From Bacillota bacterium (GTDB lineage: Bacteria; Bacillota; Clostridia; Christensenellales; SZUA-584), in assembly GCA_023461435.1 (NCBI GenBank), contig JAEYLC010000037.1, forward strand, positions 1 to 64,000: a DNA stretch of 64,000 nt. Direction: 5' to 3'. A model generated the notes under the pieces. The model did not search any database and was not told where the DNA came from. It saw nothing but the letters and a program-made list of their open reading frames with translations. The position numbers and the translations under genes were made by a program. Below are positions 49,707-58,518 of the stretch, piece by piece (position 1 is the stretch's first letter; each line of letters starts with the position of its first letter).

Positions 49707-50375
49707 ATGGAAGAAAAAAGTGTGGTCAGCGCGGTGGAACCGCAGAAGAAAAACAAGGACCGGTACAACGTCTATTTAGACGGCGAATATGCGGCGTCGC
49801 TCGGCGCGGAAGCGCTTGTGACATTCGGCATACGCGAGGGCGCGACCGTCGATGTGGAAACGCTCAAAGAAGCGGTGAGCCGCGATAACGCGCAGTACGC
49901 GTTTGACAGCGCGGTCAAGCTGCTTGCGCACAAGATGCGCACGCGTACGGAGCTCACCGACAGACTCAAAGAGCGCGGCATCGACGAAGCGGCGGTGGAA
50001 GACGCGATGGACAAGCTCGCGTCATATGGTTATGTGGACGACAAAGCGTTCGCGGGGGAATATGTGCGCAGCGCGATGCAGACAGGCCGGTGGGGAAGAA
50101 AGGCTCTGGAATACCGCCTTAAGGAAAAAGGGATCGAGCAAAGCGTGATCGATGACGCTTTGTCAGAATACAGCGAAGAGGATGAGCGGCGGATCGCGCG
50201 AAAGCAGCTCGACGCGGCGGCAGGACGTTTAAAGGGCGTTGAAGCGCGCAAGGCAAGGCAGAAGGCTTATGCGGCGCTGGCCCGGCACGGCTTTGACTAT
50301 GGCGTGATCAGCGAGCTGCTCGAAGCCGGGATATCCGGCGTTTCGGACGGCGCGGCAGCGGAGGATGATACGTGA
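49707..50375 (+). CDS. recX: Regulatory protein RecX
   Basis: A 222-residue RecA modulator built of three-helix repeats (YAFDSAVKLLAHKMRTRTEL, AAVEDAMDKLASYGYVDDKA, GRWGRKALEYRLKEKGIEQS). ATG 49707 has no Shine-Dalgarno sequence. TATAAT (49694-49699) lies only 7 bp upstream with TTTAAG 17 bp before it, so the transcript may be leaderless. The stop overlaps the GTG start of birA, opening a compact operon of recX, birA, peptidase, acpS and nnr. Confidence 0.88.
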   Translation: MEEKSVVSAVEPQKKNKDRYNVYLDGEYAASLGAEALVTFGIREGATVDVETLKEAVSRDNAQYAFDSAVKLLAHKMRTRTELTDRLKERGIDEAAVEDAMDKLASYGYVDDKAFAGEYVRSAMQTGRWGRKALEYRLKEKGIEQSVIDDALSEYSEEDERRIARKQLDAAAGRLKGVEARKARQKAYAALARHGFDYGVISELLEAGISGVSDGAAAEDDT

Positions 50376-51316
50376 GAGACGATATATACAGAAGACTCAA
50401 AGAGGCGGACGGCTTTGTTTCGGGCGGGGCGCTCGGCGAAGCGTACGGCGTCACAAGGGCGGCGCTTTGGAAACATATCAAGGCGATGCAGGAGGACGGC
50501 GCCGGAATCGAAAGCGTGACGGGCAAGGGCTACCGGCTGATCACGCCGCCGAAGATACCGCGCGCCGGTTACGTGCGCGCGCATACGCGGCGCGATATCC
50601 CCGTTTTCTATGAGGATTCGGTGACCTCCACGAACGATGTGGCCAAATCCGCCGCGCGCGATACGGACTTGCAGAGGGCGGTGTTCATCGCGGGGGAGCA
50701 GACGGCAGGCAAAGGGAGAAAGGGGCGCGTTTGGGCATCAAAGCCCGGTCAGGGCGTGTATATGACGTTTCTCGTGCGCCCGAAGACCGACCCCGAAAAG
50801 ATTTCGGGGTTCACGCTCGCGGCGGCTGTCGCGGTATGCCGCGCGGTCGAAGCGGTTTCGGAAGCAAGGCCGCTTATCAAGTGGCCGAACGACGTGATCG
50901 TGGACGGCAGGAAAGCGGCGGGCATACTCACCGAAAGCATGGTCAATATGGACGGCGTCGAGTTTGTGGTGTGCGGCATCGGCATCAACACGGACGCGTC
51001 GCTGTTTGAGGAAGGGATTCGCGGCACGGCGTTCGCGCTTGCGGCCAACAACACGCTGCTGGCCGCCGCCGTGATCGACAGCTTTATGGACGCATACGAT
51101 ACATTTGCGGCAGACGGCCTCAAACCGTTTATGGACGTGTTTCGCAGCCGCAGCGCGATATCGGGCATGGTCACGGTGACGGGCACAGGCGGCAGCGAAA
51201 CGGGAGAGCTGATCGGCTACGACGACGAGGGTGCGATACTCATAAGCTGCGGCGGGCGGACAAGGCGCTTTGTCGCGGGCGAGGTGTCGTTAAGAGGGGA
51301 GAACGGCTATGTATAA
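50372..51316 (+). CDS. birA: Biotin--protein ligase and biotin repressor BirA
   Basis: A 314-residue bifunctional protein. An N-terminal winged helix (about 1-60; YRRLKEADGFVSGGALGEAY) binds DNA. The catalytic domain makes biotinyl-AMP and biotinylates acyl-CoA carboxylase: GKGRKGRVWASKPGQGVYMT is the biotin-binding segment, KWPNDVIVDGRKAAGILTES the Lys-containing motif. A C-terminal SH3-like part closes it. GTG start overlaps recX by 4 bp; 8 bp overlap with the peptidase gene. Confidence 0.95.
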   Translation: MRDDIYRRLKEADGFVSGGALGEAYGVTRAALWKHIKAMQEDGAGIESVTGKGYRLITPPKIPRAGYVRAHTRRDIPVFYEDSVTSTNDVAKSAARDTDLQRAVFIAGEQTAGKGRKGRVWASKPGQGVYMTFLVRPKTDPEKISGFTLAAAVAVCRAVEAVSEARPLIKWPNDVIVDGRKAAGILTESMVNMDGVEFVVCGIGINTDASLFEEGIRGTAFALAANNTLLAAAVIDSFMDAYDTFAADGLKPFMDVFRSRSAISGMVTVTGTGGSETGELIGYDDEGAILISCGGRTRRFVAGEVSLRGENGYV

Positions 51317-52214
51317 CGGAAGCCTGACAGATATTAAAGGAGTCCTTGCGGGGCATTATACGGATGAAGAAGCGCAGACGGGCTGCACCGTCGTGCTGCT
51401 CGGCAACGGCGCGGTGGCGGGCGTGGACGTGCGCGGCAGTGCGCCGGGCACGCGCGAGACGGATCTGCTGCGCCCCACGAACGCGGTGCAGACGGCCCAC
51501 GCCTTTGTGCTGTCGGGCGGCAGCGCCTTCGGGCTGGCCGCGTCGGACGGCGTGATGCGCTGGCTTGAGGAGAAGGGTTTCGGCTTCGATATGGGCGTGG
51601 CCCGCGTGCCTATCGTGCCCGCGGCGGTGCTGTTTGATCTTGCGGTCGGTAATCCGGCGGTGAGGCCGGGCGCCGATGCAGGGTTTCGGGCGTGCGAAAG
51701 CGCGTCCGAAAAATTAACACAGGGGCGTGTGGGCGCGGGAACGGGCGCCACGGTCGGCAAGGCGGCGGGGATGCCGCTGGCGGGGCGCGGCGGCTTCGGC
51801 ACGGCAGCCATCATGCTGCCGGGCGGCGTGATCGTCGCGGCGGCGTTCGCGGTGAACGCGCTCGGCGACATTTACGACCATACGACGGGCAGGAAGATCG
51901 CAGGGCTCAAGGGCGGCAGCGTCAGCGAGGTGCTGATGGGCGGCAGGGGCATGGATTTTTCGGGTCAGAACACGACGATCGGCATTGTGGGCACCAACGC
52001 GGCGCTCTCTAAGGAGCAGGCGAACAAGCTCGCCGCGGTGGGGCAGGACGGCATCGCGATGGTCATCCGGCCCGCGCATACGATGTTCGACGGCGATACG
52101 GTTTTCGCGTTCGGCACGGGTGAAAAAGCAGGCGACTTCAACGCGGTGCTCGCGGCGGGCGCGGAAGCGGCGGCGCGCGCGGTGATCAACGCGGTGACGG
52201 AGGCGAACGCATGA
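51309..52214 (+). CDS. P1-family (DmpA/BapA-type) peptidase
   Basis: A 301-residue self-processing aminopeptidase of the Ntn-like P1 fold. The N-terminal alpha chain includes TDIKGVLAGHYTDEEAQTGC and the glycine-rich SGGSAFGLAASDGV. The likely autoproteolysis site and nucleophile lie near NTTIGIVGTNA (about residue 221). Relatives release N-terminal amino acids or beta-peptides. Gene overlaps show coupling with birA and acpS (4-8 bp), though no metabolic link is evident. Confidence 0.9.
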   Translation: MYNGSLTDIKGVLAGHYTDEEAQTGCTVVLLGNGAVAGVDVRGSAPGTRETDLLRPTNAVQTAHAFVLSGGSAFGLAASDGVMRWLEEKGFGFDMGVARVPIVPAAVLFDLAVGNPAVRPGADAGFRACESASEKLTQGRVGAGTGATVGKAAGMPLAGRGGFGTAAIMLPGGVIVAAAFAVNALGDIYDHTTGRKIAGLKGGSVSEVLMGGRGMDFSGQNTTIGIVGTNAALSKEQANKLAAVGQDGIAMVIRPAHTMFDGDTVFAFGTGEKAGDFNAVLAAGAEAAARAVINAVTEANA

Positions 52215-52588
52215 TCATCGGCACGGGCGTGGACATCGTCGAGATCGAACGCATCGCCAAGGCCGCGAAAAACGAGCGGTTTTTTGAGAAGATTTTTTCC
52301 GAGGCGGAAATCGCGCTTTTTGAAGCGGGCAAATACAGAATGGAAACGGTGGCGGGACGGTTTGCGGCCAAGGAAGCGGTGTTAAAAGCGCTCGGATGCG
52401 GGCTTGGCGACATACCGATGAAGGACATTGAGACGCTTCGCGCGCCGTCGGGGCAGCCCGTGATTACGCTCAAAGGGCTGGCGAAGCAAAAGGCCGATGC
52501 GCTCGGCGTGAAGCATATGCACATTTCCATCTCGCATTCGGAGCGTTATGCGGTGGCGCAGGCCGTCGCGGAAGGAGACGCACTATGA
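52211..52588 (+). CDS. acpS: Holo-[acyl-carrier-protein] synthase AcpS
   Basis: A 125-residue phosphopantetheinyl transferase that activates acyl carrier protein. Metal and CoA motifs GTGVDIVEIERI (about residues 4-15) and GRFAAKEAVLKALG (about 55-68) are intact. The length fits AcpS trimers. It is coupled to nnr by ATGA. Confidence 0.95.
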   Translation: MIIGTGVDIVEIERIAKAAKNERFFEKIFSEAEIALFEAGKYRMETVAGRFAAKEAVLKALGCGLGDIPMKDIETLRAPSGQPVITLKGLAKQKADALGVKHMHISISHSERYAVAQAVAEGDAL

Positions 52589-54105
52589 TACCCGTACTGT
52601 GCAAAAACGATATGCAGGCGCTCGACCGGTACATGATCGAGCAGCGAAAGATTCCGTCGCTCGTGCTGATGGAAAACGCGGCGTTCGGCATGACGTTGCG
52701 AATATCGGAGCGCTTTGACTTAAAAACAAAAATCGTGGCGCTGTGCGGCGCGGGCAACAACGGCGGCGACGGCTTTGCGGCAGCCCGGCAGATGGAAGCC
52801 AAAGGCTATGAAGTGACGGTTTGCTTGATCGGCAAAGCCGATGCGCTTAAAGGCGACGCGGCTGTTAACGCGGCCTTTTTTGGCCCGCGTATCGTTGAAA
52901 TAGAGGATGAAGGCACAGCCAGAGCCCAGCTTTCGGGCTTATCGGGCAGTGTGATCATCGACGCGGTTTTCGGCGTGGGTCTCTCGCGCGATGTCACGGG
53001 GCTTTACGCGTCCGTGATCGAGCTGGTCAATCAAAGCGGCGCTTATGTCGTCGCGTGCGATATCGCGTCGGGCATCGACGCGGACACAGGCGCGGTGCGC
53101 GGTATAGCTGTGAATGCCGACGAAACGGTGACGTTCCAGTGCGCAAAACCGGGGCATTTGCTGTTTCCGGGGCGCGCGCATACGGGCAAGCTCACGGTGA
53201 AGGAAATCGGTGTGACCCAAGGGTTCACGCAGGGGCTCATGGGCTGGGCGAATCAGGTGACGCTGCAGCCGCGGCAGCCGGATACGAATAAAGGCAGCTT
53301 CGGGCGTCTCGCGTGCGTCGTCGGAAGTGAGGGCATGGCGGGCGCCGGCGTCATGTGCGTGGGCGCTGCGCTGCGCGCGGGCGGGGGGCTCGTGACGGCG
53401 GGCGTGCCGGCCTCACTGCGAGGCGTGTTTGAAGCCAAAAATCCCGAAAGCCTGACGTTCGCGCTCGACGATTTTTCGGGGAGCCTCTCGGAGAACTGCA
53501 CAGACGGGCTTGACAAACTGATGACGGGAAAAACAGCATTAGCTGCGGGGCCGGGCCTCTCCACCGGCAGCGGCGCGATGGCGGCGGTGCGCCATCTGAT
53601 CGCGCATTATGATATCCGCAAGGTGTTTGACGCGGACGCGCTCAACCTGATCGCGCAGGATATTGAGCTGCTGAATGAGAAAAAAGGCGACATCGTGTTG
53701 ACGCCGCATGTCAAAGAATTTTCGAGGCTGTGCGGCGCTTCGGTGGAACAGATCAAGAGCGATCCGCTCAAAATCGCTCAGGACTTTGCGCAAAGGTACG
53801 GCGTTGTGCTGCTGCTCAAGGGCGCGACGACGATCATCACGGACGGACCGCGCACAATGTTTGTGACGGCGGGATCGCCCGGCATGGCGAGGGGCGGCAG
53901 CGGCGATATCTTAACGGGTGTGATCGGCGGCCTGATGTGCGGCGGCCGCGAAGGCGGCAAAACGGCGTTTGAAGCGGCTGTGACGGGCGCGTATATCTGC
54001 GGCAAAGCGGGCGAAGCCGCGGCGAAGGAGCTGGGTGAGCTTTCAATGACGGCGGCGGATACGCTCGCGCATATTTGCCGTGTGACGAAGAAAATGACGG
54101 GATGA
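52585..54105 (+). CDS. nnr: Bifunctional NAD(P)HX epimerase/dehydratase Nnr
   Basis: A 506-residue metabolite-repair enzyme. The N-terminal YjeF_N domain (about 1-205; CGAGNNGGDGFAAARQ, DAVFGVGLSRDVTG) epimerises NAD(P)HX. The C-terminal kinase-like domain (about 225-500; FDADALNLIAQD, GSPGMARGGSGDILTGVIGG) removes the hydrate using ADP. The GSGD motif is the catalytic Asp-containing loop. It closes the recX-birA-peptidase-acpS-nnr operon. Confidence 0.95.
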   Translation: MIPVLCKNDMQALDRYMIEQRKIPSLVLMENAAFGMTLRISERFDLKTKIVALCGAGNNGGDGFAAARQMEAKGYEVTVCLIGKADALKGDAAVNAAFFGPRIVEIEDEGTARAQLSGLSGSVIIDAVFGVGLSRDVTGLYASVIELVNQSGAYVVACDIASGIDADTGAVRGIAVNADETVTFQCAKPGHLLFPGRAHTGKLTVKEIGVTQGFTQGLMGWANQVTLQPRQPDTNKGSFGRLACVVGSEGMAGAGVMCVGAALRAGGGLVTAGVPASLRGVFEAKNPESLTFALDDFSGSLSENCTDGLDKLMTGKTALAAGPGLSTGSGAMAAVRHLIAHYDIRKVFDADALNLIAQDIELLNEKKGDIVLTPHVKEFSRLCGASVEQIKSDPLKIAQDFAQRYGVVLLLKGATTIITDGPRTMFVTAGSPGMARGGSGDILTGVIGGLMCGGREGGKTAFEAAVTGAYICGKAGEAAAKELGELSMTAADTLAHICRVTKKMTG

Positions 54106-54156
54106 ACAATAAACTGCTGTTTGAAATGAAGCAGAACAGACGGCATCATTGCCGGC

Positions 54157-54330
54157 TCAGCGGGCTTCCTTATCTTTGCTTGTCATATCGATAAGCTGTT
54201 CTAAAAACTTGCCCTGCTGTTGTATTTCATCATTCTTTGAAAGAGGGACCCGGTTATTAAGCGAATCGTCTATCATCCGGTTCAGCTTCTCTCTCTCTGA
54301 CTGTATGATGTTTTGTGCATTGATTTCCAT
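54157..54330 (-). CDS. Spo0E-like aspartyl-phosphate phosphatase
   Basis: A 57-residue frame (MEINAQNIIQSEREKLNRMI ... GKFLEQLIDMTSKDKEAR), two helices joined by a loop, the shape and size of Spo0E-family proteins that dephosphorylate Spo0A~P. The second helix only loosely fits the usual SQELDxLI motif (EIQQQGKFLEQLI). An AGAGGT is 14 nt and a GAAG 8 nt upstream, both weak. It converges on nnr with a 51-bp gap. Confidence 0.55.
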   Translation of the reverse strand: MEINAQNIIQSEREKLNRMIDDSLNNRVPLSKNDEIQQQGKFLEQLIDMTSKDKEAR

Positions 54331-54479
54331 ACCGACTTCTTTGACCTCTGATTACATACTTTCATCAATATATAGTTAATTGTGTTAAATGTCAACCGCA
54401 AAAGGGTAATAATTTGTATTTGTTTTGATATGATATGCTTAAAAAATGACCATCCGGCGATTATTATGAGGTGACATCA

Positions 54480-54722
54480 ATGACATACGCACAAGCGGTT
54501 GCCGAACGCATCGTAAGTATATGCGATAAAAGAAAACTCACGCTGAACAGGCTGGCCTCTCTTTCGGGTCTCAGACAATCAACGCTTGAGAACATAGCCA
54601 AGGGGCACACGCAGAACCCCACATTGCGTACGCTTCACCGCATTGCGGTGGGGCTTGATATGACAGTGTCCGAGCTGCTCAATTACGATACCATGAATGA
54701 AGCGGTATTCGACGACGAATAA
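54480..54722 (+). CDS. XRE-type helix-turn-helix regulator
   Basis: An 80-residue single-domain DNA-binding protein (RLASLSGLRQSTLENIAKG, TLRTLHRIAVGLDMTVSELL). It has an acidic C-terminal end (MNEAVFDDE). TGAGGTGA sits 6 nt before ATG 54480; the GTG at 54471 overlaps this site. It stands alone, upstream of rubrerythrin by 187 bp. Its target is unknown. Confidence 0.87.
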   Translation: MTYAQAVAERIVSICDKRKLTLNRLASLSGLRQSTLENIAKGHTQNPTLRTLHRIAVGLDMTVSELLNYDTMNEAVFDDE

Positions 54723-54909
54723 GTTCCAAAGATAATAACTGCATTAACGGTAGTCTCTCTCGGCGAATTTAGACATGTAAAGCATCAGTACGCCGGGGTT
54801 TATTGATGTCTATTTTTTAGTTTTTTGTGAACACTCATTTTTTATTGAAGGGTTACAGGCATCCGGCGGTGAATACAGCATACAACAAAAACAAGAGGAG
54901 GACAGATTT

Positions 54910-55404
54910 ATGAGCGAAAACAAGACGGGCAATAATTTGATGGAGGCTTTTGCGGGAGAATCGCAGGCAAACAGGAAGTATACGGCATACGCGAAGCAAG
55001 CCGAGAAGGAAGGCAAAACGAACGCCGCGAAGCTTTTCCGCGCGGCGTCGGACGCCGAGACGCTGCACGCGCTTAAGCATTTCGAGGTGGCGGGCAAAAT
55101 CGGCGACACGGCAACGAACCTGCAGGACGCGGTGGCAGGCGAAACGCATGAATATAAGGACATGTATCCCGGGTTTGTAAAAACAGCCGAGGAAGAGGGC
55201 AACAGCGCGGCGATACGGACGTTCACCTTTGCGATGAAAGCCGAAGAGGTGCACGCGAGGCTTTATGCTGAGGCGCTGCAAAACATGGACGAGACGCAGG
55301 AGGTTTTCTACTATCTGTGCCCCGTTTGCGGCAACATTGAGAAGGCGCGGCCCGACAGCTGCCCGATCTGCGGCGTGCCCGGCGCCAAATTTATAGAGTA
55401 TTGA
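54910..55404 (+). CDS. rbr: Rubrerythrin
   Basis: A 164-residue oxidative-stress protein that reduces hydrogen peroxide. The N-terminal diiron four-helix domain (GESQANRKYTAYAKQAEKEG, AETLHALKHFE, AEEVHARLYAEAL) is followed by a C-terminal rubredoxin-like iron site (CPVCGNIEKARPDSCPICG). AGAGGAGGA precedes the ATG. A strong terminator follows. Confidence 0.95.
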   Translation: MSENKTGNNLMEAFAGESQANRKYTAYAKQAEKEGKTNAAKLFRAASDAETLHALKHFEVAGKIGDTATNLQDAVAGETHEYKDMYPGFVKTAEEEGNSAAIRTFTFAMKAEEVHARLYAEALQNMDETQEVFYYLCPVCGNIEKARPDSCPICGVPGAKFIEY

Positions 55405-55458
55405 ACGCGTAACAGGCGCTGGTCTGGCGACAGCCAAAGAGCCCAGTACAATAATGAA

Positions 55459-55495
55459 ACGCCGCCGGAGAGGAACATGTCTTCGGCGGCGTTTT
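55459..55495 (+). terminator. Terminator of rubrerythrin
   Basis: ACGCCGCCG (55459-55467) pairs with CGGCGGCGT (55484-55492), then T. Confidence 0.88.
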
Positions 55496-55611
55496 GTAAC
55501 TCTGTCAGTGCAGAACTTTCAAAAAGTATGAGAGATTTAGATCATGAAGTTATGCATGAATTAGATAAAAAGCTTTTCGCTCTGGCGCAAGGTGGTGCGA
55601 GCACCAGATAA

Positions 55612-55642
55612 GAGATATCTGCCGGTGTGCGGCAGACATCTC
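55612..55642. repeat. Intergenic hairpin of 13 bp
   Basis: GAGATATCTGCCG and CGGCAGACATCTC form a 13-bp stem with a single mismatch around GTGTG. No T run follows on either strand, so it is not a typical terminator. Before it, a frame reading SKSMRDLDHEVMHELDKKLF (about 55520-55580) stops at 55610 and looks like gene debris. Confidence 0.4.
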
Positions 55643-55692
55643 ATCGGTCGCCTGCCGGTGACAGCTTCTCCTTAGGCCAAAATGCTCCCGGC

Positions 55693-56319
55693 TTATCGTA
55701 TAAAATGGGTCATGATGCGGTCTTCGTCCTCAGGGAAGGGGACAGTGCCTTTTCCCGCTTCGATCAGCTTTAAGAGCCATGCCATAGCGCCCGCGTTTTT
55801 GCGCAGCGTCTGGATGCCCTCGCCATCCTGCGTCACTTCGCCCTCCGTCATTCCATAGCCGATTGTCCAGTATTGTGACGGAGGAATGACCGTTTGCGCG
55901 AGGTTCAGATAATTATTGAGCTGATGCACCACATCCACGCCGCCCGCGCGCCGCACGACGGCAATGGATGTCGCGACCTTGTATTTGAAATAATCCGAAC
56001 TCGAATAAAACACCCTGTCTAAAAAAGCTTTCATTGCGCCCGCAATGCCCGCGTAATAGGTGGGCGAGCCGAGAATAAAGCCGTCGGCTTCACGCATTTT
56101 GGCCGATACGTCGTTGACGATGTCCTTGTTAAAAACGCATCGATTCTGTTCGGATGTCCAGCAATAGCCGCAGGCGATGCAGCCGTGGATGTCAAGATGC
56201 CCGATCTGAATCGTTTCCGTTTCGATGCCGAGCCGTTCGAGCTCCTGTGCCATCACCTTCAGCGCCAGGCTCGTGTTGCCGCTTTTCCGGGGGCTGCCGT
56301 TTATCGCAATCACTTTCAT
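55693..56319 (-). CDS. NADPH-dependent FMN reductase / iron-sulfur flavoprotein-like
   Basis: A 208-residue flavodoxin-fold enzyme. MKVIAINGSPRKSGNTSLAL (residues 1-20) is the FMN phosphate loop. A cysteine cluster CIACGYCWTSEQNRC (about 48-62) is as in clostridial iron-sulfur flavoproteins, though spacing differs from the classic form. GSPTYYAGIAGAMKAFLDR is the flavin-binding loop. ATG 56319 agrees with the family; a longer frame to 56430 is unlikely. It is divergent from a TetR gene. Confidence 0.87.
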   Translation of the reverse strand: MKVIAINGSPRKSGNTSLALKVMAQELERLGIETETIQIGHLDIHGCIACGYCWTSEQNRCVFNKDIVNDVSAKMREADGFILGSPTYYAGIAGAMKAFLDRVFYSSSDYFKYKVATSIAVVRRAGGVDVVHQLNNYLNLAQTVIPPSQYWTIGYGMTEGEVTQDGEGIQTLRKNAGAMAWLLKLIEAGKGTVPFPEDEDRIMTHFIR

Positions 56320-56386
56320 TATCGTTTTTTCTCGCTTTCCTGTTTTCGTAAACAGTATAAACATTCCTATCCGGAGGATGTCAAGA

Positions 56387-56403
56387 GTTTGTTGGAAACA
56401 AAC
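56387..56403. promoter_or_regulatory. Palindrome between the flavoprotein and TetR genes
   Basis: GTTTGTT-GGA-AACAAAC, arms of 7 bp, just upstream of a minus-strand TTGACA. It is a candidate binding site of the divergent TetR protein. Confidence 0.4.
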
Positions 56404-56510
56404 GAGAATGAGGACGCAGCTGCAAACCAAAACTGCATTTTTTCTCTTGACATAAAGTCGAACCGATAGTACGTTAATAATAACAATAGTATAAATAATG
56501 GAGATGCGGT

Positions 56511-57152
56511 ATGGTAAAATGCAAACGCGACAGGCTGACAGAGTTTAACCGCGGCAACATATTGGAAGCAGCCAGAACATTGTTTGAGGAGAAAGGCGCG
56601 GCGCAGACGACGATGGACGACATCGCCAAAAGGGCGGATTACAGCAAATCGACCATCTATGTTTACTTTAAAAGCAAAGATGAAATTTACTTCCATATTG
56701 TGCGGGAAAGCATGGAACTGCTGAGAGACCGGTTTCGGTCGGTCTTGGGTGCGCATGAGGATGCCGAAAGTGCGTTTTATGCAGTCTGCGGTGAGCTGGC
56801 CGGTTTTCAGCGTGAGTATCCGCTGTACTTTGACAGCATACAGGGCGAGATCGGCGTAGGTGAGGTAGATTTTGAGCAATACCCCGTGCTGCGCGATATT
56901 TATATGGTCGGCGAGGAGATCAACGAGGCGATATCTGCGATGCTGCGGCGGGGCATGGATGCTCACCTATTTCGCGGCGATATCAACCCCGTGCCCACCA
57001 TATTCATGCTGTGGGCCAGTCTGTGCGGCATTATCAAAATGGCGCAGCAAAAGGAAGCGTATTTGCGCAGCAAGCAGGGAATATCGCGCGAGGAGTTTTT
57101 GTGTGACTGCTTCGGCACACTTTTAAGAGCGCTTAAGGCCGGGGAGGTATAA
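56511..57152 (+). CDS. TetR/AcrR-family transcriptional regulator
   Basis: A 213-residue regulator. The helix-turn-helix (about residues 15-58) shows ARTLFEEKGAAQTTMDDIAK and YSKSTIYVYFKSKDEIYFHI. The C-terminal ligand domain is longer than that of the TetR at 48.4 kb. It is divergent from the iron-sulfur flavoprotein gene and is followed by a flavodoxin gene 62 bp downstream, so it likely controls one or both. GGAGATGCGGT precedes the ATG. Confidence 0.88.
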   Translation: MVKCKRDRLTEFNRGNILEAARTLFEEKGAAQTTMDDIAKRADYSKSTIYVYFKSKDEIYFHIVRESMELLRDRFRSVLGAHEDAESAFYAVCGELAGFQREYPLYFDSIQGEIGVGEVDFEQYPVLRDIYMVGEEINEAISAMLRRGMDAHLFRGDINPVPTIFMLWASLCGIIKMAQQKEAYLRSKQGISREEFLCDCFGTLLRALKAGEV

Positions 57153-57214
57153 CACGCTTGTGGCTCGCCGCGCCTGTTAATATGTTAAATTATTTTGAAA
57201 GAAGGTTTTTATTA

Positions 57215-57676
57215 ATGGCAGGAACAGTGATCATCTATCATTCGGAGCACCACGGAAACACAAAGAAAGTCGTCGAGGCGATTGCGGCGGCGCATGCGGT
57301 TGAGCTGGTCCGGGCGGAGGATGCGGCGGGGATGGATTTCTCCGGTTGCGATGCGGTCGGCTTCGCGTCAGGCATCTACATGTCGGGGGTTCATCCTTCG
57401 CTCGTATCGCTGACGGACAACGTGACGCTGCGCGGGAAAAAGGCGTTTGTCATTTACACAAGCGGCAGCGGCGGCGCGAAGTACGCGGCGTCATTGACAT
57501 CGAAGCTGGAGGAGGCGGGGATGACGGTGCTGGGTGTGTACCATTGCAAGGGCTTTGATACTTACGGTGCATTTAAACTGATAGGCGGCCTCGCGAAGGG
57601 TCGTCCTACGGAGGAGGAAATCAACGGCGCGGTAAGGTTTTATGAGCAGCAGGTCGTTCCGGCGCAGAACCGGTAA
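57215..57676 (+). CDS. Flavodoxin
   Basis: A 153-residue flavodoxin of the short clostridial type. IIYHSEHHGNTKKVVEAIA (about residues 5-23) is the FMN phosphate loop and FASGIYMSGVHPSL together with FVIYTSGSGGAKYA bind the ring. ATG 57215 has GAAAGAAGG about 10 nt upstream; a 19-codon longer GTG frame is less likely. It follows the TetR gene on the same strand and may share its control. Confidence 0.9.
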   Translation: MAGTVIIYHSEHHGNTKKVVEAIAAAHAVELVRAEDAAGMDFSGCDAVGFASGIYMSGVHPSLVSLTDNVTLRGKKAFVIYTSGSGGAKYAASLTSKLEEAGMTVLGVYHCKGFDTYGAFKLIGGLAKGRPTEEEINGAVRFYEQQVVPAQNR

Positions 57677-57744
57677 GGGGCGCGGTTGATTTGTTCGCGA
57701 ACAGCCGCTTACAAGGACGTCACGAGACGCCCTTTTTTTGTCGG

Positions 57745-58518
57745 CTATGCCTTGCGCGCGATGAAGAATATGCGCACAAACGGGAACAGCAAGTGCCCGT
57801 CGTTCTGAGCCGGATAGGCGCTTTTAAGCGCGTCTTCGAAATCGGCGAGGAAAGCGGTTTTGTCGGTTTCGCAGTCAAGGCCGTTAAGGTAAGGCCGCAG
57901 CCCCGTGCTGCTGTACCACTGCACGAGCGCGTTGTGGCTCTCCATCACGTGATGGTAATGCGTCTCCCACAGGTCGATATCCGCTGTGAGCGTGCTCAAG
58001 ATGTCATAATAGTATGGCACCGCATGGGTGGAATGCGTGGAGGCGCTGCCGAGCTTGGCGCGCCATTTCTCGGTTTTGATGAGCGTCTGCAGCGCGATAT
58101 GAATCGGCATACTGGTCGTGTTGGGCACTTGTACGGCGAGTACGCCGCCGCTTTTAAGCAGCGAAAACAGATTCGGCAGCAGCGTCTCGTGATCGGGCAT
58201 CCACTGTATCGCGGCGTTGGAGAACACGATGTCGAACCGCCCCAGGGCCGAGAGGTCGCCCGAGGCGTCCGCGCACACCCAAGAGATGCCGCTGTCCGTT
58301 TCGCGTGCCTGGGCGATCATCGCGGGGGAGCTGTCGAGCCCGGTGATGGCAGCGCCCGGCCAGCGCTTTTTGAGCACGGCGGTGCTGTTGCCCGGGCCGC
58401 AGCCGATGTCGATGATGCGCTGCGGCAAAGGCATGTCGATGCGCGTAGCGAGGTCGACAGACGGCTGTGTGCGCTGTTTTTCAAACTTTAAGTACAATTC
58501 CGGTTTCCAGTCGCTCAT
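57745..58518 (-). CDS. tam: Trans-aconitate 2-methyltransferase-like enzyme
   Basis: A 257-residue SAM-dependent class I methyltransferase. Motif I is IIDIGCGPGNSTAVL (about 35-49), FDIVFSNAAIQWMPDHETLL is the Tam-type post-motif, and SLLKSGGVLAVQVPNT follows. Its overall layout matches trans-aconitate methyltransferase, which neutralises the aconitase inhibitor by esterification; substrate not proven. It converges on the flavodoxin gene. Confidence 0.9.
   Translation of the reverse strand: MSDWKPELYLKFEKQRTQPSVDLATRIDMPLPQRIIDIGCGPGNSTAVLKKRWPGAAITGLDSSPAMIAQARETDSGISWVCADASGDLSALGRFDIVFSNAAIQWMPDHETLLPNLFSLLKSGGVLAVQVPNTTSMPIHIALQTLIKTEKWRAKLGSASTHSTHAVPYYYDILSTLTADIDLWETHYHHVMESHNALVQWYSSTGLRPYLNGLDCETDKTAFLADFEDALKSAYPAQNDGHLLFPFVRIFFIARKA

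Noticed and set aside
55520..55610. Short frame reading SKSMRDLDHEVMHELDKKLF after rubrerythrin
   Set aside because: It has no start with a ribosome site and no family match; listed only as possible debris in the hairpin entry.
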